From Hexactinellida sp. DTS-2022 (taxonomy: Eukaryota; Porifera; Hexactinellida), in NCBI GenBank assembly GCA_028753945.1, contig JAPNXP010000001.1, forward strand, positions 496,001-560,000: a DNA stretch of 64,000 nucleotides. The letters run 5' to 3'. The notes under the pieces are model-generated. The model was not told the origin of the DNA. It ran no database searches and worked only from the letters and a program-made list of their open reading frames with translations. Made by a program: the position numbers and the translations under genes. Within the stretch, counting starts at the first letter, position 1. Every line of letters begins with the position of its first letter. Positions 31,281 to 45,217 of the stretch are shown here, in pieces.

Positions 31281-34200
31281 ATGGCTTGCAAGAAACAAGG
31301 AACTATTGGCAGTAAGTTATAGAATATGTTCATTCATATTGTTATAACTAATTAACGTTATTATAACCATTTAATAGAGTCTCACGGTCAAAGGGTCCCT
31401 CCACTCATTAACACAATCATCAGTACGCTTCGCAATTATCCCGATGGAAGTCAGATTCTTAAGGTAGGGGATTTAAAACAGTTATTTTGGTATTTACAAA
31501 TGTTGTGTTTAGGAATTGATTCAGAACGCAGATGATGCTTCTGCCACTGAAGTAGAATTCCTATTGGACTTAACTCAGCACGGGACAGAATTCCTATTAC
31601 ACCCTGATGTTGCTAAGTACCAGGGCCCAGCACTATATGCATGGAACAACGCAGTATTCAATAAACACGATTGGGAAGGAATCCAAAACATTGGTACGAG
31701 TAGAAAGGAGACAGAAGTTCTCAAAGTTGGGAGATTCGCTTTGGGATTTATTTCTGTTTATCACATAACAGGTGTGAATACAATATTAATAGACTAGTAT
31801 ACCTCTAATATTATTATTGAAACTTTTTAGATTTTCCCTGCATCCTGAGCAATGATGGAATCCTCCTCCTTGACCCACATATGGTTATTGACGACACGGG
31901 CGGACTGTTGATAGATTTGGAAGAGTTTTCTACTTACGAAGGTGTGAAGAGTCACCTCAGCTGTTTTAAGGATTATTTCGGCTACGATGGGAAAGGGTCC
32001 TACGAAGGTACGATATTTCGTTTCCCATTAAGAACAGGCAAATACCAAACTTCTCTCCCTAAGAACGTATACGACTCAAATAGGGTTCTAGAATATCTGT
32101 TCAGACCCTTCAAACAGGAGGTAGAGAACTGTCTCCTGTTTATGAAGAGTTTGAATGCAATCAGGGTGTCTGTTAAGGAAGAGACAGGCATTGTTAGACA
32201 GCTTTATTCAGCTGAGATTAATCCTGTCCATTATAGAGACAGTTTGGAACTACACAGACAGCAAATGTTTAAGTTTATCGAAGCAAAGAAGTATTTAGAA
32301 ACGTCTAGCTGTCACATTTCTATCTTCCCAGTTAGTTTAATTGAATTCGATCTCAGCAAAACTATCAGTCTTTGGCTTGTAATCAATATCCTCGGTTTAA
32401 TGGACAACATATCGACAAGCGAGTTTTCTGTGTCTTATAGCAAGCTCTCTGACACATACCTCCCGTGGGTATCCGTTGCTATACCGCTACCTTTCTCTCA
32501 GCTGACTTTTCAGTGCATAACCGAACAACACTGTTGGTCAATGGAATTTGAGACTATAGCTAGGCTATTTGAATTGATTGATACACATTTACCGATAATT
32601 CCGCTATCAAGCGAGGTTACCGACTTTGTCGGAAGTTTGTTTTGCTTCCTTCCAGTCGCAACCAGTTCCCAGTTCCCATTCCATGTGCAGGGGTACTTCG
32701 CACTTAGTACGAACCGCCGCTCCATCAAATGGCCGCGGTATGACGACACCAGCTTAGACGCCGCTTGGAACAAACAGCTGGTCGAGAGTCTGGGTACCGT
32801 ATCCTATGCAGTTCTGATGCATATCTGCGTGTCTAGACTGGAGTGTGGGGGCAGCAGTGCCTTTGTGTATAAGCTCCTCTCCTGTCTCCCTCCTGACAAC
32901 CAGCAGGACCAGCTACAGGCCGTAATGCACAGGGGTATGTTAGAACTAGTGCAAGCCAGAGCTCTCGTGTGTACTAATGAGTGTCAGTGGGTGTCTCTCC
33001 AGACTGCGTACTTCCTCCCCTCTCCGTTCGGGACCCACAGCATTCCCTGTGAGAAGATATGCGCTGAGTTCCTAACTGCTCTCTCGTATGACGTAGTGGA
33101 GGTGCCATCGGGCGTGGCACGAGTGTTGCTGGAATATTCCTTTTTGAGCGAAAGAGTTGTGCCCCAAATCGTGTCTCCTAACATGGTGCGAGAACTTATG
33201 GTGCGTTATAAGGAGGAGAGGTGCTTGACAGATTTCCTCTTAAATAAAAACAATGTTTATTCCCTTCTCGAGGTTGTGCTGTCAGATATTTACAGCTATC
33301 CTAACGATGCTGTTTTGAATGGAATTCAATTAATTCCTAATTGCAATTCAGAATTACCAGAAACTTTTAATACCAAATTAGACCATAAGTTTTACATCTA
33401 CGAACAAGGTTTGGAATTAATAAAACTGTTTCCAGGTCTCGAGAACAAATTTATCGAGGCAGCTCTGCCTCCTGGCTTACACGCCTCTTTATTAAAGTTA
33501 AGTAGGAAATTACGGATAAATATAATTGATATTACCAATATCAGAAATGATGCTAAGCTTTTCTATAACTTTCTGAAGTGCTCAATGCAGCGTTACTTTT
33601 ACACAGAATCAATTGTTAAGTGGACACCTGGAGTTAACGGGCAGCCGAGTACAACTTGGATTGAAAGTGTGTGGAAGTTTATAAGTAATAATAGCAAAAT
33701 AATTGAAATTCTGATACAGAATAAATTGCCTATTTTACCGAAACAGAATGTATCGTTATCACTGGAAATAGACCTGCTCCCTATAATTGCGGTCCCCACT
33801 CCCTACATGAAGCTAAGCAACAAGCCTGCTTACTCTAGGATAGAGAAATTGCTTGCTGATAGCGGATGCCATCTCTGTTATAAGAATACATTTATTAGTG
33901 AATTCCATCAGTTTGTCTCTCAGTCGCTACCGAAGGGTTTCTTTCCTATTCTACGACTCGCAAATATTAAAAATAATTTTCTTAAAGAACTCTCCAAAGC
34001 TGATACTCCTACTCGACAGTCTCTGATTAAAATAATTATGAATAGTGAGCTCGCTGTTCAGAGTGATTTGAATTTATTAAAGTCATTTCCTATTTTTATT
34101 TCTGTTCCAAACACCTGGGTTTCTATCAGTCAGTTCACACAATGTTTAATTCCGCATAACTCTATACCACAAGATTGTGTCCATTTCCCGGATAATTACT

Positions 34201-37200
34201 TGAGCCCATTTGTAAACGACAACATAGTTCTATGTCGCCAACTAAACATAAGCCCTTTGTCTCTTGATGCTACGATACAGCAACATTTGCTACCTTTGAT
34301 TTCAAAGGGGCACTTCAATAGCGTTCCTAGAGAACTCGAAAAACTAACCTTGTGGATTTTAAGAAGCGCTTATTGTCTCAATCAAGATACGATTAGAAGC
34401 TTATCTGCTGCTAAATGGCTCTGTAGCTGTAGTCCCAATAACAAAACTGCAATAAGGACATTATACTCTCCTCCTAGTCTCTTTGATCCTAACGATAAGC
34501 ACTTAGCAAAACTGCTCGGTACTAACTCACCTGGTATGTTCCCTAATAATTTCTATAAAAACTGTAATGAAGTGCTAATATATCTCGGTTTGAAAACTTG
34601 TAAAAATTTAACGTATGACAACCTACGTACTGTTGTAGCGGCGTCGCTACGTACTATTCCTCTTGAGGAGAGACAGGATTGGTTGAATTCTCTGTTGAGC
34701 GTAATAAGCATTAATTTCGACAAATTAAATCTTTCCAAACAACAATTTTGGAGTACACTAAAACAACATAGTTTCCTAATCCCTTCATCTCGCTCCCAAT
34801 GCACTGCCTACCCTAATTATCTGCCTTTTTTTAAGCATTCAAGCGATCTCTGTAAGCCTCATGAGATAATACTTTGTTCAGATACAGATGCTTGTTTGAT
34901 CGCCGGCGTGTCTCCACTACTAATTGAGAATGAAAATAGGATGAAAAAGTATAGGGAAATATATCAGTGCATGGGTGTTGGTGTGACAATTCCATCTCAA
35001 CTAGTTTGTAAACAGCTGAGACTTATAATCACAAATTTAACAGATCTAGCAAGTGGTGATGTACTTGTTCTAGTTGAGAAAATATACAAATATTTCGGCG
35101 AATTGATTGTTGCAAATCCTGATTCTTTTCGGCGCAATGTCGTGTGCATGTTACCTCAAAATTGTATTCTTGTTCCCGATTTCGGGTTTACCAATTCTGA
35201 AAATTTGATTTTAAAATGTCACGAAGTCTTATTTCCTTATATGGTGTCACTTGATAAGTATTATGCCATCTCTGATAATTATTTATCTGCTTTTTTCAAG
35301 GTTCTAAATATCGACCCACATCTTACTTCCGCTAAATGTCAGTCTATTCTTAGACAGCTACAAGGCACTACTCTGTCTGTGGAGCAAGTAGGATTATCTC
35401 TACGTCTCATTCAATACTCACATCACTTTATTGGTGCTGAAACAACTCCTGTAGAGTATCTAATCCTAGCTCAGAATAATAACATTTATCCTGCGAGAGA
35501 ATGTATGTTCAATGATTTGCCCTGGCTCCGGCGCGCTGAGATATCAGCCCCAAAACCTATTGTCTACGCCCATATTTCCAATAAGTTAGCTAGCGATTTC
35601 GGCTGCACGCCCGCGAGCACTGCACTGGCCCCCTCTGCTCAGGGCATCTCATACTCGTTCGCTACTGGTTGCGGTCAGAGCGAGGATCTCGTCGCTCGTT
35701 TGACGGGGATCTTAGAGGGATACCGTATGCAGTTGGACGTATTCAAAGAGCTCATTCAGAACGCTGATGATGCAGGGGCTCGCACAGTTAAAATCCTATT
35801 CGACTATACCACGCATCCTTCCACTTCAGTGTTGGACGAAGCCATTAAGGATATCCATGGTCCTGCTTTGTACTTTTTCAATGATGCTGTGTTTACTGAG
35901 AGGGATTTTGAAAGCATTCTTAAACTGTCCTCGGGGAATAAAGTCAGTAGTGCGAACAAAATAGGTAGGTTTGGTGTTGGGTTCAATGCAGTGTACAACT
36001 TAACAGATTGTCCTAGCTTCGTAAGCGATTGTAATGTTCAAATTTTCGATCCTCTCAAGAAGTACATTGGTCCTTATAAACAATCACCCGGTGTAAGATT
36101 CCGTTATACAGAGGATAAATCCGCGTTGGATACTTACCATGATCAATTCAATGTGTATAACGACATATTTGGTTGTAACCTTCTACAACTTGTACCGTAT
36201 AAACACACACTCTTTCGATTACCCTTCCGCCGAACTCCCAGTAATCTGTCGAGTCAAACGTTTGGGGTTGAAGACATTTGTAAACTTCAATCCACTACTG
36301 AAGAAAAAATGACTCAAATGATTTTTTTCTTGCAAAACGTCAATTGTATTGAAATATTTGTAAGAAAGAAACCAAATTCAATCGAAAGAGTCCTGTCAGT
36401 AAATAAAAGTGATTGTAAAACTACTCATTTCATTTCTAATAATCAGCAATATTTTCAGCTTTCTCCTAGTGTAAATTGGCCAACCCATATAATTAGTTCA
36501 ACAGACACTCTTTCTATCACATCCGAATCCACAACAGAGCGTTTTGAGCAGAAATTTCTTATTTCTTACGCAAGTGGAGTTGGAAAGTGTCACGAAGTAT
36601 TACGGAAATTCAAAAATAAATCACCTAACATTAGTCTCCTACCGCTATGTGGAGTTGTGATTCCTTTACATCATATATACCACATGCCAAATGACCCGGA
36701 CTGTAGTTTGTATACTTTCTTGCCTCTACCCATTAGTAGCCCTCTGCCCTTGCATATTAATGGCTACTTTTCGCTTTCTGATTCTAGAAAGAATCTGAGT
36801 GATGCGAAAACACACATGTACCCAGATCTCCCCACGGAATGGAACTTGGCACTCATTACCGACGCTCTCCCTAACGCTCTCATCTCTGCAGTCGCTGCGC
36901 TGCCTAATCTAGAGCCTCTCTCCGGCACTCCTGATATGCAATGGCTTTGTAACTACTACGCTCTATGGACTGGAGCTAATAGGACAGATTTGTTATGGAA
37001 AGATTTCTCTAGCAATCTAGCTTCTCGCATTGTGAAGTCATTTAATTCAACTAACATATTTTCTTGTGCTCAGGACCCTAGCAAATGGATTACTTTTAAC
37101 GATACTTCTTTCCTCTCGCTTGACGACACACTGACTCATAACGCTCCTTTTATTGAGTGTATTTACACACTGTGTCTTGCTATTCATATCAAGTTTGCTA

Positions 37201-40200
37201 ATGTTCCTAAAGAGTTCTTCTCTACCGACGTATTCAAGGCATTTTCTATCCTTGCACCGGCTAAAGTATTTGGCCTCAAGAGAATAATCGAAGAAGTGCT
37301 TTCTCCCAATATTTCCATTCTAACATTAGAACAAATTATAATTATTTTCAAGACACTTATTCCTTTGTGCATTAGTGAGACAAATAACTGGTTAGTCAGT
37401 TGGTTATGCGAAACAGAATTTATCCCATGTGGAGATAGCCCTAATAGCTTCCAGTTGAGAACTCCCTCAATGGTAGTTTCTCTAAATACAAATATATCGG
37501 CTCTGTACCAGGCCAGAGAACGGAGACAGCCCGTAAGAGAACTCCGCGACATGTTCTCTTTAAATACCTCCGATCACACTTCCATAGTGCTGAAGAGATT
37601 GGGAGTTATTCACGATAGACTGCCTCAATCTGAAATTATCGGTCGTTGTCAGATCACTGAGAAATTGGAAAATATTGAATTGGCTATACAGCATGCATTA
37701 ATTCTGATTGATTACTTGTCAAATGAAGGTAAATCAGTTATGAGCTCTGTGTACAGTACAATACGATCCATTCGCTTTATTCCCGTTTATAAAGATGAAA
37801 TACTTACAATCCTCTCAGATAAACTCCCCACTCTTGCTGCCCCTCAGGAGTGTTACTCCTATTCCCTTCATAATCTGGTGACACCAGTTCTCGTGTGCGC
37901 TAGCAGAGAGGTTGGGGACCCCAGGGTATTGCGTCTCTTGTCCGACCCTCCTCTTGAAGCTGTCATACTGGTATTAGATAAACTCATCGAGAAAGCTGAT
38001 ATATTCCGCGAGGAAATAAATATTAAAGTAAAGGTATTAGAAATATACAAATACCTTTGTCAACTCCACACTTCTCGGTTGGAAGAAATCAATGTTAAAC
38101 TGAACAAAAAAACATGGATATGGCACCCAGAATTTAAAGAGTTCTACGCTGCTAACCAAGTAATTATTTCACCTGACTTGTTGAAATTTGGAGACAACAA
38201 ATATTTAATTAGTTTTCCGTATAGAGACGCTTTAGGAGATAAAAACTTTGAAACTTTCTTGAAAAAAGTTGGATTAGAATTTGGAATTAATGATGATAAT
38301 ATTATAGCTTGTTTTGAGAGAATTTATTCCGGCTTTGGTACAAAACCCTTAAACCCTAATCTAGTTGAATTTGTGCTATTCCTTATTAATTCTATCAAAT
38401 CCTTTGAGAGATTTTCGAATATCAGATGTATTGTAAGTCAGTATAATATTCTCCATCGACCCAAAGAGCTATATATAAATTTTTACTCTCATTTGGATAG
38501 TCATTTTTCCGAAGAACACTACAAATTGATGGTAAATTCCAACATTCACCCTGCCAAAGCCTACAAACTAGGGGCTAGACCTTCTGAGGAAATGTTCTGT
38601 ACAAATTCAGATTCGGAATTTGGCCTAGAGGAAGATATCACGGATCGAATTATGGGTTTAATTAGAGAAATGCCACTCAGTTCTGTTCTCAAGGAAATGA
38701 TACAGAATGCCGAAGACGCAAAAGCAACAGAAATTGTATTCATTCTTGACGATCAAGACTACAGCTCCAAAACTGAGACTCTCATTAACAGCATGTGTCC
38801 ACGTTGGAAAGATCTTCACTCTTTCCCATCTCTAACTGTATACAACAACAAAGGATTCTCCGACGAAGATATCAAAGGTATTCAGACTCTCAGTGTTGGA
38901 GGGAAGAGCAATGATCCTAATACCATCGGGAAATTCGGTCTCGGTTTCAACTCTGTTTATCATGTTACGAATGCTCCCACTTTTATAACCTCGTGTCCAG
39001 GAAAGAAAGGCTTAACATTTTGCTGTTTTGATCCTTTCCTTAACTATACCGAAAATCGATATGGAAATAAAAATAAAAAACGAGGAAAACTGAACGAAAT
39101 ACCTTGTGATAATTATAAGATGTTTGCTGACCAACTGTACCCCTTTATCTATGAAGATTTTAAAAATAACTCAGACTTTAATGAGAGTTTCGTAAATCTT
39201 TTGGAAAATCCTGATTTTACAATGTTTCGCTTCCCACTAGATATAAATGAAACAGATTGCAAAGGTAAGAGGAGACATTGCTCCATTGATGAGTTAGGCA
39301 AGGGGTTGATGGATGTACTAAACGAGTGTCCAGATATTCTCCTCTTCCTTTCTCATCTGAGCAAGCTGAAGGTTCTTAGCATAGACAGAAACAAGAATGT
39401 AACTCTACACTATTCTCTTTCTGTTGCACCTGTTGCACCTAAGGAGCGAATTGAAAAACCCAGCTGGTTTCCGCTAAGAAGACCCGCTTACATACAAACA
39501 CAAGAAAAAGTACATACCTTCCGCCAGTCAACCTCAAAGCAACATCAAAAGAATTGGCTTATTTATTCACAGTCCGTTATTGCTATTGAGGAGTATATAT
39601 CTAGCGATGCAAAACTTGGAGAATACAAGAACTATTGTTTAAATGAAAAGTTATCTGGATACGGTGCAATAGCGATCCAAACTTCACCTTTGAAATCTCA
39701 AAGTTTTTGCAATCTCTTCACTCACTTGCCAGTTGGTCTCAGAACACAGTTTCCAGTTCACATCAATGCGCCTCTAATCCTCGACTCTTCGAGACAGAAT
39801 TTGCACTCTCGAAAGATTCCTTGGGAAGACGCTTGGCACTCGTCTGTCATTAAACATATTCTAGTTCCGCTCTACGCTATGCTGCTGTTAGATCTCCGTT
39901 GCAACAAGAGACAGTTAAAACGGCGTGATTACTTTAATTGGTTCTATTCGCTCTTCCCAAATAGCAGTATGAGTGCTAATGCTTTCTTATCAGAGTTGAG
40001 TAGTGAACTTTGTATATTTCTTTCTTTCATTAATGCTCCGTTGTTGCTTGCAGATGATCTAGATATGCTAGATGAAAGGACCTGGTATACTCTTAGTGGG
40101 AATAAATGTGGCATCTTTAAGCCTAGCGCTTTCTTCAAGATTCCTACTAAGTCTACAGATGTATATGACTCACTTAATGCCCGTGATATTATAAAACACG

Positions 40201-43200
40201 ATGAAAGAGAAAATGAAATTCGAAAATCGCTTATCCTGATTAGTATACCTTTGACCTTTGCTCCTCTTACTCTCTTATATTGTTTCAAGAATCTTACTCA
40301 GTTAAGCCCTACTTTACTTCTCTCGCATCTGAACCATGCGCCCAAATGTTTAGTAGAAGAACAAGCTACTTCTTGTAATATTGAATCCTTGGTTCTTAAT
40401 TTTCAACAAATGCAAACTATTTTACAATACATTTTAACAGAAGAATTTTCTGTACTAGCAAGATATAAAATTCCCTTGCGAATTGACCTATGCAATAACT
40501 TAGGAGACTTCGATACAAATGATCCTTCCTATCTCTCTGACTACTCCTCACTCTTGCCCCACTGCGCTCAAAACTTTGTTTCTCCACACTACAGTTATTC
40601 GGTTATTCGCAAATTACATACTTTGAATTTTGTGAAGAGTTTGGACCCGAACTTTCTAGCGAAACACTTGAATGTAGAATCTTTCCAATGCTCTACCGAC
40701 TACTACCTATTTTGGGAGTTTGTTTTGGTTAATAAAATGAGTAAGGGAAATCTCTCAAAGTTTGATAAGCACTTACTCGTCCCAGTTATTTTTGAAACTA
40801 TCAATTGTAATGAGAACAGATACTTTTCAATCAGTCAATTGAAGTTTATAATTACGTCATTACTTCAAGTTGAGCAGAAAGTTCTCTTTGATTTGTTAAA
40901 TAAACTTGGGTGTCCTCACCTAAATTTAAATTCATTATCAATCCCAACTAAAATTACTATGAACCCTGATAATTTAATACATGATTTAGATGCTTTTCTT
41001 AATACGATTGCGATTTCAGATATTAGAGCATCGGATATAATTCTTGGTTCAATCCAATGTTGTACTAATTTAACCTCTGCCATTTTAAACCCCGTTGAAT
41101 CTACTGAGCTACTAAATATTTGTTCTAAGCTCACTCCCTCTACACTCTCAAATGATCAGCTCAGTACTCTCTCCTCTCTTAAAATGTTTGAAGATCTTTC
41201 TTTCCAATTATTATCACTTGAACAATGTCAAATATGTTACGTAGATGAATATGGGATTCCACTCTGCTCTACTCTATTGAAAATTCTTTATGATAAATAT
41301 AAATTAATAATTTTCAAGAATATTCAAGGGAAATTCCTCCAATCACTTTGTCAAGCCCTGAATATACGGTTGATTAATATCAGTGTCTTATTTTCTGAAT
41401 ATATATTCCTGGATCTACCAATTTTTCCTTTTGCAGATAAAAAGGAAATAATGTGTTTTTTAGCAGCAAAATTAGCGGAAAACAAACACGATTTAATTTC
41501 TCAGCTCATCGATCTTTTGACTAACGTTCCATTTATCTTAGCAACTGACCAAAATTATCGTAGAGTTAACCAGCTGTATTCTTCGGATATACAATTCATT
41601 TCAGCATTCTTACCTTGCAGTTCTCTCCCAGGAGATTGGAGTGGTTCAAACCTAACACATTTATTCAATACACTTGGTTTACGTAAATTTGTCTCTTTAG
41701 ACGATATACTGTTAGTTGCTACTGAATTTTCTAAGCAAAAGTTTAAATCTGAACAATTACAAATACTACTAAATCAACTTGTAATTATTTTTAATAACAT
41801 TAATTGGGAGAAATTGACACAAGGCGAATTCGATATATTGTCAAAACTTGGAAAAATTAAATTTCTCCCAGTTTGGAAGAAGACAGACATTACTAAAGAG
41901 CATAATCAGACTAAGTTAGCTAAGTTCTCTGACGCTCAACTGTACGAGCATCGTCACTGCTGTTCTACTTCTGCTTGGATACACAAATTTTCATTCAAAT
42001 TCAATCCTCTTTCTTTCCAGGTATTGCAAATACATGAAGATCCAAATCCAGAACTCGTTGTAGTTCATCTTAAGACAATCATTAGTCAACTGCTCTCGCA
42101 CTACTGTCATACTGATATTCCAGTTGAGTATGAGAAATACTTCCATTCTTGCTATTCATATTTCGAGACAAATATGATTAGCTCTTTGCCTATTTCATTG
42201 GAAGAATTTAATAAACTTCGCTGTATCCTATGGAAACAACAACTATACTATCCTGTGAACATGTTGTTCACAGCCACGGAAGAGCTTAAACCATTTATAA
42301 TCCAGCTTCCGCCTAAAATCGCATCGCAATACCCAACTTTCCTGAAGTGTATCGGAGTTGAAGAGACAGCTAATCACACTCATTTCTCCTACGCCTTGAC
42401 AGAGATACACAATATGTTAGTAAAGAAGAAACTTAAATTAGTTGATAGCGATTATGAAAAACAAGCAAAGATTGTTTTTAATTTGCTAATTAGGAATTTG
42501 AGAAAACTTGAGAGCGCTGGTAATTCTCCAGATCTTAATTTAGCAAAATTTCTTCTGTTGACTCGAGACTCCCAACTTCTCCCTAGCCTAGTAATTTGGT
42601 ATGCGGACAGCCAGTCTCTCTTAAGTAGAGTCACAAGAGTTAAGATTGTTGTTAATATTCTGATACCCTTAGAACCGGATGATAATAAATCCTGTGTTCC
42701 TCCTTCCTGCCTAAAATTGGAAAATCTAAGCAGTATTATCAAAGAGGAGATTGATCCCCAGGTTTTTATGTCTAAGAAAATCAGTACAACTAGATTCGCC
42801 AAGTTCTTAAACGGTAGATTGAAAGAACCATTAGTATACCATGCAATGCACAGACTGTATTTTCATTTGACTAAAAACGACTTGGATCATCTAGTGGTTT
42901 ACAATGGTCAGTCCTTGTTGGTTTCTAGCGGACATCCTCCTACAAACTTCCTTACTGTTCTTCAGCTTCTGAATAGACTTAATGTTGAATCTGTGGAACA
43001 AATAGATCTCAACTTAATAGACAAGCGAAACTCTTCTAAAAAGTATGTATTACAGAATGCCTCCAGCTGTTATATAAAAGACGACAAATTTATCTTGTCA
43101 GATCACCATACTATGTACGAATTCTTGTATAAAGACGTAGCCTACAATCTCAATTCATACTTTGGAGACATATTCACCGAGGTTCTTTACTGCCTCGAGG

Positions 43201-45027
43201 TGTGTATACAGATAAATGACCCGAGTGGGATCATGGCTAAGCTAGATGAGTATAACATACTGCGAGATGACACCTGTCCCATGCCCACGGATAATAGAGA
43301 TTCTGTAGCAGGTAGAAATAGACATTTAGGAAATCACCCGTGTTCAAACGCTCCTAGACAACCACCTAGACCCGAAGGTTTTTCTCTCGGAGAACCTGAC
43401 CCTTCTGCTGCTCACCTGTCCCTCGTTGTATCGCAATATGAGCTCCTAGCGGCACAACACCTCATCACCCCTATCCAACCCAAAAAGAATATCTTTCCGC
43501 CCCTCGCGTGTTTCCTTTGCTTCGAAGCTCTTATAAACATATTTCAATCTTTTCTACATTTTAAAGGCTCAGTAGAGAGACTTACAAAACAACGTAACTT
43601 ACGTGTTTTCCTTAAATTTATTTCCCATCTATTGAATAATGAAGAGATTTACCCGAAAATTGAGGTGTTAACTTGTACCCTCATGAATTATGATGTTGAC
43701 ACCCGCTACCCACCTGATTCTCTTATCCCATTTTTAGGCTGTAATCTGCCGCAACAGTTGTACACTGCCGATCAAGCTAGAGAAGCTATTGATAACGTTA
43801 AGGAAATATTTGTACTATTAACAAGTATAATGTACCCTGATCATACTGGGGTAATTCTATTTGAACAAGACCCAATGTTGACCTGTAGAACTTCTTCAAA
43901 ACCTCCGGACATTGAATCCATCCTACAGTGTAAGTTATAATTTATAATAAAGTTGTAAATAAACACAGCAGAGTTGGAATCGGGTCCACTTTTCAGAACC
44001 CGACCCGACCCGAACCCGACAATATTCAACCCGAACCCGACCCGAACCCGACGATCTTCAACCCGAACCCGACCCGAACCCGAAGTGTATATAAATGTAG
44101 ATATTAACTGAAATTCCTCTAAAATATATGTTCTGTTGACATTTCAACTAATATTAGTCAAACAAGTATGGGGCCATTTCATTAAAGTTCCATATATTGT
44201 TTCTATTGTAAATATTATATAATCTTTCAAAAAATAGAATTAAATCATTGAATTAAAAAAAATTACGCACAAAGTTCGAACTGATCAACTTCGAACCCGA
44301 ACCCGACACGAACCCGATTCTAAATCCGAATCTGAACCCGAACCCGACCCGAACCCGACCCGACCCGAGAAATCCGAACCCGATTCCAACTCTGAAACAC
44401 AGTATTGTTTTCAAGCTATCATAGTTTATTCTATATTTATTTATGTACGTATTTATTCTATTAGTTGATGTTGGGAAGAATATTCGGCCGGTTAGGCTTG
44501 AACCTGAAAGTCGGGAATTCAAGTATATATTACGTAGGTTTCTCCAGTCCATGCCATACTTCGTTGTAATGTCAGTTGTTCGAATTCACAATCCACACAG
44601 TTGGGGTGAGTTTAGGAAGAATATTTTACAAGAAAAAAAATTGTATCCGAATATATATCAAACAATCCGTCTACTCTTCCACGGGACTAGCGACGTTCAC
44701 CCTGATAAAATTATTTACGATGATGATGGCTTCAACGTGAAATATGCACACGGAGGCTTATGGGGGAAAGGCATCTATTTCGCAGAAAAATCTTCTTACG
44801 CACACCGCACCTACACCTTCAAAGAGAAGACTGGAAACCAATGCATGTTTGCTGCATCTGTGTTTATTGGGAATTCCAAAGAACTGCCTGAGAACAGATC
44901 CATCACAGGTCCCCCTCCGAATTACCACAGCGTGCAAGGCAAGCGGGATGGTGAGCTAATCCATACAGTCTATAGAAACTGCATGGCATACCCAGCTTAC
45001 CTGATTACGTATAGAGCCCATGACTAA
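31281..45027 (+). CDS. Giant sacsin-like protein with HEPN-like domain and C-terminal PARP catalytic domain
   Basis: Exons 31281-31311, 31378-31463, 31513-31771 and 31831-43929, then probably 44465-45027; all junctions keep frame, giving 4,345 residues. Three sacsin repeats each start with an HSP90-type ATPase: [10 protein letters not shown] near residue 40, [10 protein letters not shown] near 1,430 and EMIQNAEDA near 2,415. Repeats 2 and 3 keep the glycine-box [11 protein letters not shown] and [11 protein letters not shown]; repeat 1 has [16 protein letters not shown]-like segment with the sacsin-type DTRYP motif spans about 3,985-4,128. No DnaJ HPD motif is seen. Exon 5 (residues 4,159-4,345) is a PARP fold: [27 protein letters not shown], without the catalytic Glu, so mono-ADP-ribosyl transfer is expected. 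If exon 5 is not joined, the frame ends at 43,940 and an AATAAA follows at once. Confidence 0.75.
43930..44464 (+). repeat. Intron between HEPN and PARP exons with GAACCCGACC minisatellite
   Basis: Two clusters of short tandem units based on CCCGAACCCGA lie at about 44,010-44,085 and 44,290-44,395. The same arrangement, with fewer units in the second cluster, is in the duplicate at 50,608-51,135. The intron starts with a full GTAAGT donor and ends TTCTATTAG. Confidence 0.8.
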
Positions 45028-45217
45028 CGGGAATTTGTTATAGGAATATATGGACGAATATATGGATTTAGTTTTTTATTTGTTTTTGTAATTTGTATTC
45101 ATTTTTTATTTATCTCGATCTCGATTTTACTATATTTACGTATTGACTTAGTTAGTTAATTACATATTATCCTTATTGTGTTCCCGGTTATTTATTAGTG
45201 TTGTACGCATATTGCCA

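Noticed and set aside
39944-40288. Open frames antisense to the sacsin-like exon, repeated at 46,623-46,967
   Set aside because: They persist only because the sense exon is duplicated; no motif, and similar antisense frames are scattered all along the 12-kb exon.
44253-44552. Gly/Phe/Arg-rich minus-strand frame
   Set aside because: It is a translation of the GAACCCGACC minisatellite.
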